Assembly (NCBI GenBank): GCA_963579135.1
Contig: CAUZFB010000032.1
Coordinates: 1 to 26,679 of the forward strand
DNA: 26,679 nucleotides
Direction: 5' to 3'
DNA from: CALGTL01 sp963579135
GTDB taxonomy: Bacteria; Chloroflexota; Dehalococcoidia; Lucifugimonadales; Australimonadaceae
The translations under genes were made by a program, and so were the position numbers. The notes under the pieces were generated by a model. The model ran no database searches. It had not been told where the DNA came from and saw only the letters and a list, made by a program, of their open reading frames with translations. Positions 1-8,307 of the stretch are shown here, piece by piece. Numbering within the stretch: the first letter of the stretch is position 1; each line of letters starts with the position of its first letter.

Positions 1-1
1 T

Positions 2-1318
2 GAAATGGTCAGAGTCCTTGATAGCTAGGAGGCAACCCTCGTTGCCAACCCGAGGAAACAATGGGCCGTCAGGTCTGCGCGTGCCTTCCTTAGAGGCGTT
101 GAGAAGGTGGAACTCCATGGGGTCCATGCCGATGATCTCGCATAGTTCGCCCACCAGCGTTTCACTGGCGAAGGTTGCCTGTGGCGTACCTGGTGCACGA
201 TACGCCGCTGTCTTGGACATGTTGATGACTACGTCGTAAGAGTCGACCCTAACGTTGGGGACCTCATAGCAGGCGAAGATACCTGAGGCGGCGGCGCCGA
301 TCGACGCGCCAGGATAGGCGCCCGCGCCGTAGCGAATGTCCGCCGTGGCTGCGGTGATTTTGCCCTTGTCATCGACACCCATCTTGACCTTGACCGTGCC
401 GCCGGGGCCAGGACCGGTGGCTTCGAATACGGCTCGGCGATCCATCTGGATCTTCACTGGTCTGCCAGCCTTTTTCGAGAGGACCGCGGCAAGGGGTTCG
501 AGGTAGACCGGGATCTTGCCCCCGAAGCCTCCGCCGATCTCGGTGGGCGTGACTTTGATGTTCGAAAGCGGTTGGTTGAGGAGGGCGGAGATCGTTTTGC
601 GGACCCCAAAGGGTGCCTGTGTGGTCGTCCAGACAGTGATCTTGCCGTCGGGTGCCCAAAAAACCGTTGACGCGTGGGGCTCGATGTAGCCCTGGTGGGC
701 GCGGGAGATGATGAACGTTCGCTCGATGACCGTCTTAGACTGGTCGAATGCAGCTTCCGGATCACCGAACTCTAAGCGGTTGTGCACCGCGATGTTAGTG
801 TTCTTCACTTGCTCACCCTGATCGCTTCCTATCAGCCCTTCGTGGATGACGATTGCGCCCGGAGCCATGGCTTCTTCAAGGCTGATGACGGGCTTCAGGA
901 CTTCGTACTCAACCTCGATCAGCTTGAGGGCTTCGAGACCCGTGTTCTGGTCGATGGCAGCGACGGCGGCGACGGGATGACCCTTGTAGACAACTTTGTC
1001 GTGGGCCATGACTCGGTCGCTGGTGAAGGCGGTGTCGTCGACGGTCTCTCCAAGGTCCAGCGCGCCTGACGCCACGAGCGGCATGTCCTTGCCAGACATG
1101 ACGGCGAAGACGCCGGGCATCGCCTCAGCCTTGGAGGTGTCAATCTTGGTGATCTTGGCGTGGGCGTGTGGGCTCCGCAGCACTGCACCGTAGATCATGC
1201 CTGCGAGGCGGACATCGGCACCGTACACGGCCCGACCCAAAACCTTGTCGACTCCGTCGTGCCGGATCGGCCTAGTGCCGACGACTTTGAATTCCTGGGG
1301 CTTCTCGGTGGTGGTCAT
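2..1318 (-). CDS. Molybdopterin-binding large subunit of an XDH-family hydroxylase (partial)
   Basis: The frame stays open from ATG at 1318 to the window edge, giving the first 439 residues of a protein that is usually about 750-800. An SD-like CGGAG sits 7 nt upstream. The large subunit of xanthine dehydrogenase-type enzymes binds the Mo-pterin cofactor and hydroxylates an aldehyde, purine or heterocycle. Visible family marks are the N-terminal a/b-hammerhead domain (about 15-125), GGGFGGK at about 262-268 and the active-site loop AYRAPGTPQ at about 372-380. Form I CO dehydrogenase has AYxCSFR in that loop and form II has AYxGAGR, so this is neither. It follows the small subunit by 41 bp and is the last gene of the M-S-L set. 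The substrate is unknown. The frame was read by hand. Confidence 0.9.
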   Translation of the reverse strand, partial: MTTTEKPQEFKVVGTRPIRHDGVDKVLGRAVYGADVRLAGMIYGAVLRSPHAHAKITKIDTSKAEAMPGVFAVMSGKDMPLVASGALDLGETVDDTAFTSDRVMAHDKVVYKGHPVAAVAAIDQNTGLEALKLIEVEYEVLKPVISLEEAMAPGAIVIHEGLIGSDQGEQVKNTNIAVHNRLEFGDPEAAFDQSKTVIERTFIISRAHQGYIEPHASTVFWAPDGKITVWTTTQAPFGVRKTISALLNQPLSNIKVTPTEIGGGFGGKIPVYLEPLAAVLSKKAGRPVKIQMDRRAVFEATGPGPGGTVKVKMGVDDKGKITAATADIRYGAGAYPGASIGAAASGIFACYEVPNVRVDSYDVVINMSKTAAYRAPGTPQATFASETLVGELCEIIGMDPMEFHLLNASKEGTRRPDGPLFPRVGNEGCLLAIKDSDHF

Positions 1319-1359
1319 TCACGACTCCGTTGTGAACCGCAAGTGCGGATAGCTGGTAG

Positions 1360-1857
1360 TTACTTTGTCTGGTCGCGGGCTTTTTCGACCGCTCGGATGA
1401 TCTTGTCGTAGCCCGTGCATCGGCAGAGATTGCCAGCGAGCCAGAGCCGGATGCGCTGCTCACTGGCGTCAGGCTCGGCTTCGAGAAGGGCTTTTGCTGA
1501 AACAAGGAACCCCGGCGTACAAATCCCGCATTGAAGCGCAGCTTCTTCAAGGAACGCTTGCTGGAGTGGGTGCAGGCCCCCGGCAGGCGCGACACCTTCG
1601 ATCGTTTCGATGGTCTTACCTTCGGCTTCAACTCCCAGCATCAGGCAGGCGTCGACTATGCGGCCGTTGACGTTGACGGTGCAGGCACCGCAATTGCCAT
1701 CGTTACAACCCTCTTTGGTGCCCGTGAGACCCAGCGTTTCACGCAGAGTCTCGAGCAGGCTCAGGTAGGGTGCCGCGAGGAATTCGGTGGGTTGGCCATT
1801 CAGTGTGCACTGAACGGCGACCCTGCGGACGAATGATTGTTCGGGCGTCAGTGTCAT
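1360..1857 (-). CDS. 2Fe-2S small subunit of an XDH-family hydroxylase (CoxS-like)
   Basis: This 165-residue protein carries two [2Fe-2S] clusters that pass electrons from the Mo centre to FAD. The N-terminal ferredoxin-like domain has Cys51, Cys56, Cys59 and Cys71 (CxxxxCGxC...C). The C-terminal helical domain has Cys110-Cys113 (QCGICTPG) and Cys145-Cys147 (LCRCTGY). All eight ligands are present and the length is normal for the family. Its ATG overlaps the stop of the FAD subunit by one base (TAATG), so translation is probably coupled. It sits between the medium and large subunits, the standard M-S-L order. Confidence 0.95.
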   Translation of the reverse strand: MTLTPEQSFVRRVAVQCTLNGQPTEFLAAPYLSLLETLRETLGLTGTKEGCNDGNCGACTVNVNGRIVDACLMLGVEAEGKTIETIEGVAPAGGLHPLQQAFLEEAALQCGICTPGFLVSAKALLEAEPDASEQRIRLWLAGNLCRCTGYDKIIRAVEKARDQTK

Positions 1858-2729
1858 TAGGCGTTACCTCGGGCGCGCTGGACTGCCTGTGCGAGAGTGC
1901 GGCGCGTGAGCACGCCGACAAGATGTAGTCGTTGTTCGATAGTGCCGCGCATGTCTGAGATGGGCGATGCTTCCGTGGATGCTATCTCCCCGGCCTTGGC
2001 GAAACTTTCTTCGGTAGCTGGCTGGCCTGCGAGGGAGTCGGAGGCCTGCTTGGCGAAAATGGGTATCGGGCCAACGGCGGCGAGGGCAATGCGAGCGCTC
2101 TCGATCTTTTCGCCAGAGGCGTCGAGGGTTACTGCGCTGGCGACGCCCGCGACGGCGATGTCCATTTCGTTGCGTGGGATGAACCGCTGATACGCCGCGC
2201 CGAAGTGGTCCACGGGCTTAGGGAGATGGATCTTGATGAGCATCTCGCCGTGACCGAGGGCGTTGCGCCCTGGGCCGGTGGCAAATTCTTCAACGGGCAT
2301 GGTGCGTGTGCCTTCGACGCCTGTGAGGGTTACGACGCCGGAGTACACGATGAGCGGGCAAATGCCGTCCGCGCTCGGAGTGGCGTTGCACAGGTTCCCG
2401 CCGAGGCTGGCGCGCGACTGGATCTGGATGCCTCCGATCAGCGAGGCGGCGTCGATGATGCCGGGGAATGCTGCCACAATGGCTCCGTCCTCATAGACCT
2501 GGTAGCAGGGAACTGCGGCCCCGATGGTCAGTCCGCCATCCAGGGTTAGCTCCATGAGCTCAGGGATCGCCTTGGCGTCGACGACGGCGTCGAGCTCATA
2601 GCGCTCGCCACGGAGCTGGACGAGGAGATCTGTCCCTCCCGCCATGATGCGAGCGCGATGTCCGTAGCGTGCGAGCATCGAAACGGCTTCGGTGATGTTG
2701 GTGGCAGGGATGTACTGGTAGGGATGCAA
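1857..2729 (-). CDS. FAD-binding medium subunit of an XDH-family hydroxylase (CoxM-like)
   Basis: This 290-residue FAD-binding PCMH-type protein passes electrons from the Fe-S subunit to an external acceptor. FAD-contact motifs are AGGTD at 30-34 and LGGNLCNATP at 109-118, and the C-terminal CODH-type domain is complete. The start is TTG at 2729: the frame upstream reaches a TAA without any ATG, and GAGGG lies 9 nt before the TTG. A candidate promoter (TTGCGG, 17 nt, GATAAT) lies at 2771-2799. The first 27 or so codons and the upstream region are repeated in degenerate form at 11793-11942, so this is the intact copy of a duplicated gene start. Confidence 0.92.
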   Translation of the reverse strand: MHPYQYIPATNITEAVSMLARYGHRARIMAGGTDLLVQLRGERYELDAVVDAKAIPELMELTLDGGLTIGAAVPCYQVYEDGAIVAAFPGIIDAASLIGGIQIQSRASLGGNLCNATPSADGICPLIVYSGVVTLTGVEGTRTMPVEEFATGPGRNALGHGEMLIKIHLPKPVDHFGAAYQRFIPRNEMDIAVAGVASAVTLDASGEKIESARIALAAVGPIPIFAKQASDSLAGQPATEESFAKAGEIASTEASPISDMRGTIEQRLHLVGVLTRRTLAQAVQRARGNA

Positions 2730-2770
2730 GTCTAAGTACCCTCGCGTCGCGAACGTAGGTCGGCATGCTT

Positions 2771-2799
2771 ATTATCGCCAACGAGCGAGCCTGCCGCAA
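2771..2799 (-). promoter_or_regulatory. Candidate sigma70-type promoter of coxM-S-L
   Basis: On the minus strand, TTGCGG is followed by a 17-nt spacer and GATAAT (5 of 6 to the -10 consensus), about 35-40 nt before the TTG of the medium subunit. The same elements with the same 17-nt spacing survive in the second repeat copy at 11914-11942, while the spacer and surrounding bases have changed in places. That conservation favours a real promoter. Confidence 0.5.
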
Positions 2800-2836
2800 T
2801 CGTTCCCGAAACGTCGCGCTGCACTAGGAGTTCTAG

Positions 2837-3157
2837 CTATGCAGGAAAGGCAGTGATGGTAGAGTTCACGCCGATCTGAACCTGGTTTCCAACGCTGACG
2901 GGGATATGGAGCCCCGTCAACGTGTTGAGCGTGATCCCTGAAGCGAGACGAACCTTGATCAGCTTGTAGATGCCACGGGATTCCGAGTCCACCACAGCGA
3001 GGGGAGGATGGGCCGCTCCCGGGGTAGAGAAGCAACAATTCTGGCCTGATTGCTCCTTTGCTCGTGAGCTTTGTGGCGCCCGCCAAAGGCAGGTGGCCCA
3101 TCTCGCATGTCACTCAGGCACCCGAGACTTCGCCGTCCAGCATGTCGACTTCGTCGA
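2837..3157 (-). pseudogene. 3' fragment of an ABC transporter ATPase (TOBE region)
   Basis: This is a degenerate copy of the last 105 or so codons of the intact ATPase at 11980-13125. Reading on the minus strand, it keeps the equivalents of VDILDGE, VTCEMG, IRPE and GIYKLIKVRLASGITLN, and ends with ITAFPA and a TAG at 2837. Three lesions are visible against the intact copy. A Trp codon has become TGA at 3114-3116. Two codons are missing after the LT of the GATELT equivalent. A 2-base deletion near 3000 shifts the frame just before the VVDSE segment. The nucleotide-binding domain is absent, so this stub cannot be functional. Confidence 0.85.
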
Positions 3158-3582
3158 TTGGATTATGCAGTCTCGAATTGATGCTTCTATTGAAAGAATG
3201 ATTACCCGTTAGCACCTGCAGGCGTTGGCAAGCGAGGCATTGCGGTCAAACATCGATTTGTCCGCAATGGTGCCGGCTGTGAAGCATGTTCCGGGTTAGA
3301 AATTTCGATACTTGGTTGCATGCTGATTTGGGAACATCAGGTTCCTTCTCTTATGAGCAGACCATTTGATTGACCAAGTGATCCCGTGGGTTCTTAGTCG
3401 TTCGACTCAAGGCGGATACTTCGTGCAATGCTGTTCCACGCGGCTTGTGGCCATAATCTCGATTGGTGCTATTGCGTGTATGTGGAAGCCATTTACGTCG
3501 CAAGTTGGCTACTTTCTAATATAAAAGTGCGTTTGAAGCAGTTTCTGTGAGTTTTGGAAGCGAATGCAGTAGGAGATGATTT
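3158..3582. other. AT-rich intergenic stretch with one hairpin
   Basis: I find no convincing gene in these 425 bases. The line 3481-3540 has 24 G+C in 60, against 43 in 60 for 12541-12600. The stretch contains the palindrome at 3240-3267 and, near its right end, a -10-like TATAAA at 3520-3525 about 60 nt before the gene at 3583. No good -35 element lies at the right distance. Confidence 0.6.
3240..3267. repeat. Inverted repeat, possible operator or terminator
   Basis: The arms TTGCGGTCAAA and TTTGTCCGCAA pair at 10 of 11 positions (one T-T mismatch) around a 6-base centre, CATCGA. GGCA and TGCC outside the arms could extend it with a 3-base bulge. There is no T tract on either side, so it is not a classical terminator. 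It lies 83 bp inside the left edge of the lower-GC block. Its function is unknown. Confidence 0.5.
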
Positions 3583-4152
3583 ATGGATTCTCGAACCTTA
3601 TCTGGCCTGTTATTGATCTCTAGTCCGATAATTATGATTGTGTTCTGGCTGTTGCTAGGACCAGATGGCGGCGACGTTATTTCTGCGAAATATGCCTATG
3701 GAATAGGCACGTTAGGTTTGTTATTCATGGTCGTAGGGCTTAGTTTGGTGAAGGACGAAATGGCAGGCGGTGCAGGGGCTCACTACGCCCAGGTGGGCGT
3801 CCTCTTGCTGGTACTTGGAATGAGTGCAGCAATAGTGGAATCCGCCTTGGAGATTGTGAGTGTGGAAGCCGCGAGTCCGGAGCACACGGCCTTATTTGCA
3901 GGAGCAGCGGAGGGAGTAGGGTCTTTAACGACCGCTATATCTATGCTGGGGCTTGCCGTGGTCGGAATCGCTTTCCTCGTCCAGAAGAACTTCCACGTGA
4001 TTCTTTCGGCACTGGTGACGATTGTGGGCATCGTTGGCGTGGTAGGGGCCGCTACCTCCTACGACAATGACAACGTAATGATGGTTCCGTATATCGGAAT
4101 GATGATTTCCTCATTGGCGTTGGGCATTGTCCGCCTTCGGACGAAAGCCTAG
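3583..4152 (+). CDS. Hypothetical multi-pass membrane protein
   Basis: I do not recognise this 189-residue protein. Its composition predicts about six membrane helices, near 7-25, 38-56, 68-90, 107-132, 136-158 and 166-184, with few charged residues between them and no visible catalytic motif. ATG at 3583 has a good SD (AGGAG, 7 nt upstream). It is the only plus-strand gene between the left edge and 25.6 kb, so it is not part of any neighbouring operon, and a strong hairpin follows its stop. Codons such as ATA, TTA and GGA are more frequent than in the GC-rich flanking genes, which fits an imported origin. Confidence 0.75.
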   Translation: MDSRTLSGLLLISSPIIMIVFWLLLGPDGGDVISAKYAYGIGTLGLLFMVVGLSLVKDEMAGGAGAHYAQVGVLLLVLGMSAAIVESALEIVSVEAASPEHTALFAGAAEGVGSLTTAISMLGLAVVGIAFLVQKNFHVILSALVTIVGIVGVVGAATSYDNDNVMMVPYIGMMISSLALGIVRLRTKA

Positions 4153-4493
4153 GCATTAGCGCTTTGCTGAGGGGATGGAGGCTTGGATTATGCCTGCCAT
4201 CTCCTCAGAGGGCGTCGTTCTTCCTGTCGGCGCTCTCACAAGTCATCAGTGGGATCCGAATTGCTAGAGCCCGCTGACCGGCTTGGGGTTGGCTTCCCGT
4301 ATTTTGGGTGACAAGTGATTCAGTGAGTCTGACTTGGTCGGCTTCAAGCGCCATCTCGCTTAAAGCGCGAGCATCTGCCGATTCGTCTGTGAGACTGTAG
4401 TCGGTGCCCATCACGGGAACGATCTTTCCGTCTTTCCTCCAACCTCAAGCATAGTTGAATCAAGATCGACCCGTGATTGGGTCGTCATCATCC
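4153..4493. other. Intergenic stretch between convergent genes
   Basis: These 341 bases lie between the membrane protein (plus) and the SDR gene (minus). The left part holds the hairpin at 4167-4208. The rest has a minus-strand open stretch starting MMGTDY (4205-4414) that faintly recalls the GTDYP segment near the C-terminus of amidohydrolase_2 proteins. It is too short and too divergent to call. I see nothing else. Confidence 0.5.
4167..4208. terminator. Long stem-loop, probable bidirectional terminator
   Basis: The outer arms CTGAGGGGATGG and CCATCTCCTCAG pair at 11 of 12 positions. Inside them AGGC pairs with GCCT around a 9-base loop, with one bulged G. The hairpin begins 14 nt after the stop at 4152 and lies beyond the end of the convergent SDR gene, so it could stop transcripts from both sides. 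No long T run follows on either strand, which lowers certainty about the mechanism. Confidence 0.55.
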
Positions 4494-5273
4494 CTAGGTA
4501 GTGGCTGGCGGTTGCGTCACAAATGGCATTCCGCCCGCTAGGGACCCCCCGTCTACTAAGATATCTGCTGCAGCGATAAAGTCAGACTCCTTCGAAGCCA
4601 AAAAGACAGCCGCGGCAGCGATGTCGTCTGGGATGCCGGCTCGCCCGACGAGGTTAACGATGCCACGCCCTGTTTCAGGGACTGTCTCTTGGCCGACCGG
4701 AGAGCCTATCCGGTTAGGTGTTATCGAATTAACCCGCACTCCAAAAGGAGACATCTGAATAGCAAGTGACCGAGTCAGATTCAGTACCCCTCCCTTAGCA
4801 GCTGAGTAGGCTGTGGCATCCGCCCGTCCGCGGTGTCCCGAAGTTGAGGCAACATTGATAATTCGCCCACCCCTCCCTTGATCACGCATTTGCCTCCCTG
4901 TGTATTTCACACAAAGGAAAACACTTTTCAGGGTAACGTTGATCACTCGATCCCACTCATCTTCTTCGAGATCGAGCGCAGGAGTGTGGTCAGTAATGGC
5001 GGCATTGTTAACGAGGATGTCGACGCCACCCAGTTGGGTAACTACATCTGAAACCATCCGCTCGACATCTGAGGCAGAGGAGACATCCGCAGTCAACGCT
5101 ATTGCACTGCCTGGCGATTTGGCATTGATTGAGTCCGCGACTGTCTGTACAGCATCAGCGCGTATGTCTACTAACGCCACACGAGCGCCTTCTGCAACAA
5201 ATGCATGGCCCACCGCTTCACCGATATTGCGGCCACCACCTGTGATGATGGCTACTTGATTCTCTAGCTTCAC
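4494..5273 (-). CDS. SDR-family NAD(P)-dependent oxidoreductase
   Basis: This 259-residue classical short-chain dehydrogenase oxidises or reduces an alcohol/ketone pair. The cofactor motif TGGGRNIG is at 11-18. Asp36 at the end of the second strand suggests NAD(H) preference. NNAA is at 89-92, and the catalytic set is Asn112, Ser143, Tyr156 and Lys160 (YSAAK). The C-terminal DILVDGG is also present. The start is GTG at 5273 with a strong SD (GGGGAGGA) 5 nt upstream. It is the last gene on the minus strand after the ABC importer (128-bp gap), so it may act on the imported compound or a product of it. The substrate cannot be told from sequence. Confidence 0.93.
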   Translation of the reverse strand: MKLENQVAIITGGGRNIGEAVGHAFVAEGARVALVDIRADAVQTVADSINAKSPGSAIALTADVSSASDVERMVSDVVTQLGGVDILVNNAAITDHTPALDLEEDEWDRVINVTLKSVFLCVKYTGRQMRDQGRGGRIINVASTSGHRGRADATAYSAAKGGVLNLTRSLAIQMSPFGVRVNSITPNRIGSPVGQETVPETGRGIVNLVGRAGIPDDIAAAAVFLASKESDFIAAADILVDGGSLAGGMPFVTQPPATT

Positions 5274-5401
5274 TTTGTCCTCCCCTATTCAGGTTTCTTA
5301 CGTCACATTCGTTTCTCAGCTACAGCTGGTTTCATTGGGGTTAAGCCTGGGTTACTTCCGGCAAGAACCATCGGTATTTTGGCAATAGCCCAGCTGTTTG
5401 C

Positions 5402-6523
5402 TTAGCTATTGTGAGATGGTACGAGTCGGCATGCAGCAACGCTGACCGCAATGAAAACCGTTTCATTTTCCTTCAGTTCAGTGCTGGGATGAACATCCGC
5501 CCGGAGTAATGTGCCCTCAACGTCCACATAACAATCCAGTGCCTCTCCCAAGAAAACCACGCTTTCGACGCGACCCATGAGGATGTTGTCATCAGTAACC
5601 GAAGGCTTTTCCCGTGTGATGAGCACGTTCTCCGGGCGAATCGCAACTGAGACAGATTCGCCTCCGTCAACCTTTTCTACACTGGTGCAGCGAAGTATGC
5701 CTTGGGGGGTCTGAACCTCTGCAACTGACTCAGCATTGGGCGCGGCCACAGCCGTACCTTCCAAGAAGTTCGCAGAGCCTATGAATTCAGCTGCAAATCT
5801 GTTGCGCGGGGAGTCATATATCTCCCGAGGGGTTCCTAGCTGGACAATATGACCACCTTCCATAACTGCAATTTGGTCAGATAATGTAAGGGCTTCAATC
5901 TGGTCGTGAGTGACGAATATGGTGGTGATCGCAAGCTTGGTGGTAAGTTGCTTTAGTTCATTACGCATCTGTTCGCGGAGCTTGGCATCAAGGTTACTTA
6001 GCGGCTCATCCAAGAGCAGCGCTTGGGGTTCATGAACCAGGGCTCTAGCGAGAGCGAGCCGTTGCTGCTGACCGCCGCTCAACTGAGGTGCGGGCCGTTT
6101 TTCCAGTTCATCAAGTTGGACCAGTTCAAGAGAGCGCATTACTCGATCCCGGACTTCTTGATTGGAGTATTTCGTAGGCCCACGCCTTAGCGGGTACGCA
6201 ACGTTTTCAAACACGTTCATGTGAGGCCATATGGCATAGGATTGAAAAACCATTCCCATTGGCCTTTTATATGGGGGAACCCATATGCCCGTCCCACTGG
6301 AGACGAGCACCGCTCCTCCTAAGGTAATGTCCCCGCCGTCAGGCTTCTCAAGTCCTGCAATGCATCGGAGCGTGGTTGATTTGCCGCAACCGCTCGGCCC
6401 CAGCAATGTAAAAAAAGATCCGGGCATGACGGTAAAACTGACGTCATCTACCGCGTGAACCGGACCCTGATCTGTCTCATATTGTTTGTAGAGATGACTA
6501 ACTTCAAGTGTTACTGCAGGCAT
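5402..6523 (-). CDS. ABC importer ATPase, FbpC/AfuC type
   Basis: This 373-residue protein powers the importer encoded just upstream. Walker A is GPSGCGKS at 42-49, the Q-loop is at Q94 within QSYAIWPHM, the signature is LSGGQQQ at 148-154, Walker B is LLLDEP with Asp172-Glu173, the D-loop is SNLD at 176-179 and the switch is His206. A TOBE-like C-terminal domain follows from about residue 245. QSYAIWPHM is typical of the ferric-iron, 2-aminoethylphosphonate and related class of ATPases, so the ligand is open. ATG at 6523 is preceded by CGGAGG, and the gap to the permease gene is 14 bp. Confidence 0.93.
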   Translation of the reverse strand: MPAVTLEVSHLYKQYETDQGPVHAVDDVSFTVMPGSFFTLLGPSGCGKSTTLRCIAGLEKPDGGDITLGGAVLVSSGTGIWVPPYKRPMGMVFQSYAIWPHMNVFENVAYPLRRGPTKYSNQEVRDRVMRSLELVQLDELEKRPAPQLSGGQQQRLALARALVHEPQALLLDEPLSNLDAKLREQMRNELKQLTTKLAITTIFVTHDQIEALTLSDQIAVMEGGHIVQLGTPREIYDSPRNRFAAEFIGSANFLEGTAVAAPNAESVAEVQTPQGILRCTSVEKVDGGESVSVAIRPENVLITREKPSVTDDNILMGRVESVVFLGEALDCYVDVEGTLLRADVHPSTELKENETVFIAVSVAACRLVPSHNS

Positions 6524-6537
6524 AAGAGCCTCCGGTG

Positions 6538-8286
6538 CTAGCGATTGAGTTTATAGGCCGCATATCTCGCAAGGACCACCAGGATGATGATTATTGCGAC
6601 CAACAGAACACCGGCCGCCGCAGCTAAATTCATTCGACCGTTGAAGAATTGCTGCCATACGTAAGCTGAAATAATTCTGTTGTTACTAGATTGAAGAAGT
6701 AAAGCAACGGTCAACTCTCGACCGCTATGAATCGCGATCCACAACCAACCCGCTACTAGAGAGGGTAATAACAAGGGGATAATTACATGGCGGAAGGTCT
6801 TTAGCCAGCCCACTCCGCTCATGGAACTTGCCTCTTCCAGCTCACGATGCAATTGGAACATGGCGCCATTCGTCGTACGTGTGCCATATGCAACAAATAG
6901 CGAAATATGGGCTAGCGCTATCAGCCAGATTGTTCCATAAGTAGGTGCGAGAATGAATAATCCGAGAATTAACCAGGCCAAGCCCATGACAATGCCCGGA
7001 ACCGTATGGGGCAAAAACGCCATCGCATCTAGTACTGCTTTCCCTCGCACTCGACTCCTAACCACAAACCATGAAATTACCGCCGACAACAGCATAGTTG
7101 CGAATGGAACGATCATGATCAGGATTAGGGAATTCTTTAGGCCCTGCAGGAATTCATTCCGCCCAGGACCATAAAGAATGAAGCGATACGCATCAAGGCT
7201 AGCGAATTTGAACGCTCCTGGGGTTGGGGCTTGATAGTAAGGGAGCAAACTCGCCCAGAATAAAATGGCCATCGGGAGAACGAAGCCGATAACGAAAAAG
7301 AGAATTATTAAACTCCCACTGATCGTCTTCCCTCGTCGGCCAAGCTCGATGCGCCGCGGCCGGAATCCCTTCCCTGTGATGGTAGCGAAGCGTTGCTGAA
7401 CTTTAGTGACCTTGTGGTAAAGAATGATGCCAACCACACCTAATACTGCTGCCAGCGTCGCTAGGCTTGTAGCAAAGCCGTAGTCCGGAGGGGACTGGCT
7501 GGTTGCAATATAAATTCGTGTAGCGAGTACGTGAATGTCGGCCGGCATTCCCATCACACCAGGAATTTCGAACACACCTATCGTTGAAGTCGCGATGTAA
7601 ATCACGACGCCAAGGAGGCCAGGGGTGAGGATGGGTAAAGTTACGTGTCTGGCGGTTCTGACAACTCCCGCCTGGGACATAGAAGAAGCTTCCTCTAATG
7701 CAGGATCCATACTTCTAAAGAGGCCCACAACCATCAAGAAAATCGTTGCCGAAAGGCGAATACCCTCTACGAAAATCATCGAGATCATCGTGTTGGGACT
7801 GAATATGCCTTTGTCCCAGCCGAGCAATTGAGTGAACGGCATGTTCAACAACCCCGTTCTGGGGTTCAGTACTAATACCCACGCGATGGCAAAGAGACTC
7901 GCGGGCATGGCGCCGTTGATAACGACTGATACGAATCCGAAATTCCGTAACGGAGTGTTGGTTCGTTCAATGAGCCAGGCAAATCCAACACCAATGAGGA
8001 GCCCTATGAAGATAGAACCCAAAGAGAACCAAAAAGTATTTACTAAGAGTTCGTAAGTAAGTGGATTAAGGAATGTTTCGCGGTAGTTATTGAGAGTAAA
8101 CGCACCGCCTGGTTGACCCGGTCCAACAGTTCGGAAACTGAACCAAAGGACAAGGATCAGTGGAACCACGACCAAGAAGGCGAGCAGCGCGCCCAGCCAT
8201 AACACGACACCGAACACTTGTGGATCGTTGACTGCGAAACGCGCCCGTAAACGCGCCAAGGCCGACTGCTGCGAAGACTGATACAC
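6538..8286 (-). CDS. ABC importer permease, fused double-domain (FbpB type)
   Basis: This 582-residue inner-membrane protein fuses two permease domains, so a single chain can form the whole channel. Each half has an EAA loop that docks on the ATPase: EEASSMSQAG near 198-207 and EEASSMSGVG near 484-493. About 12 membrane helices are visible, the first near 26-50, and a hydrophilic linker spans about 291-322. Fused permeases of this layout are known from ferric-iron (FbpB) and phosphonate importers. The start is GTG at 8286 with GGGCGG upstream. It is separated from the lipoprotein gene by 90 bp that contain a strong hairpin. Confidence 0.93.
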   Translation of the reverse strand: MYQSSQQSALARLRARFAVNDPQVFGVVLWLGALLAFLVVVPLILVLWFSFRTVGPGQPGGAFTLNNYRETFLNPLTYELLVNTFWFSLGSIFIGLLIGVGFAWLIERTNTPLRNFGFVSVVINGAMPASLFAIAWVLVLNPRTGLLNMPFTQLLGWDKGIFSPNTMISMIFVEGIRLSATIFLMVVGLFRSMDPALEEASSMSQAGVVRTARHVTLPILTPGLLGVVIYIATSTIGVFEIPGVMGMPADIHVLATRIYIATSQSPPDYGFATSLATLAAVLGVVGIILYHKVTKVQQRFATITGKGFRPRRIELGRRGKTISGSLIILFFVIGFVLPMAILFWASLLPYYQAPTPGAFKFASLDAYRFILYGPGRNEFLQGLKNSLILIMIVPFATMLLSAVISWFVVRSRVRGKAVLDAMAFLPHTVPGIVMGLAWLILGLFILAPTYGTIWLIALAHISLFVAYGTRTTNGAMFQLHRELEEASSMSGVGWLKTFRHVIIPLLLPSLVAGWLWIAIHSGRELTVALLLQSSNNRIISAYVWQQFFNGRMNLAAAAGVLLVAIIIILVVLARYAAYKLNR

Positions 8287-8307
8287 CTAATTAACCGCCC
8301 AATAATG

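Larger units (their letters stand above)
2643..3157. repeat. Direct repeat, left copy (ATPase 3' end / coxM 5' end junction)
   Basis: This copy matches about 11790-12308 in the same orientation. A hand alignment of 2841-2960 with 11984-12103 gives 13 mismatches in 120 bases. Similarity stops abruptly near 3157 inside the ATPase fragment and fades near 2643-2652 inside coxM. In this copy coxM is intact and the ATPase part is broken. The repeat is far longer and more diverged than a transposon target duplication, and no inverted repeats or transposase genes flank it. Confidence 0.85.

Noticed and set aside
2..2729. Naming the molybdenum hydroxylase a CO dehydrogenase
   Set aside because: The large-subunit loop AYRAPGTPQ lacks the form I AYxCSFR and form II AYxGAGR motifs; only the gene order resembles cox operons.
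2772..3113. Minus-strand 113-codon frame as a new small gene
   Set aside because: Its first part is the ATPase stub and the rest is a frameshifted reading of the same homologous DNA; it is a pseudogene artefact.
4205..4414. Minus-strand 69-codon frame starting MMGTDY as a gene or amidohydrolase fragment
   Set aside because: The resemblance is limited to a GTDY motif, there is no SD at a good distance, and the rest does not follow the amidohydrolase C-terminal pattern.
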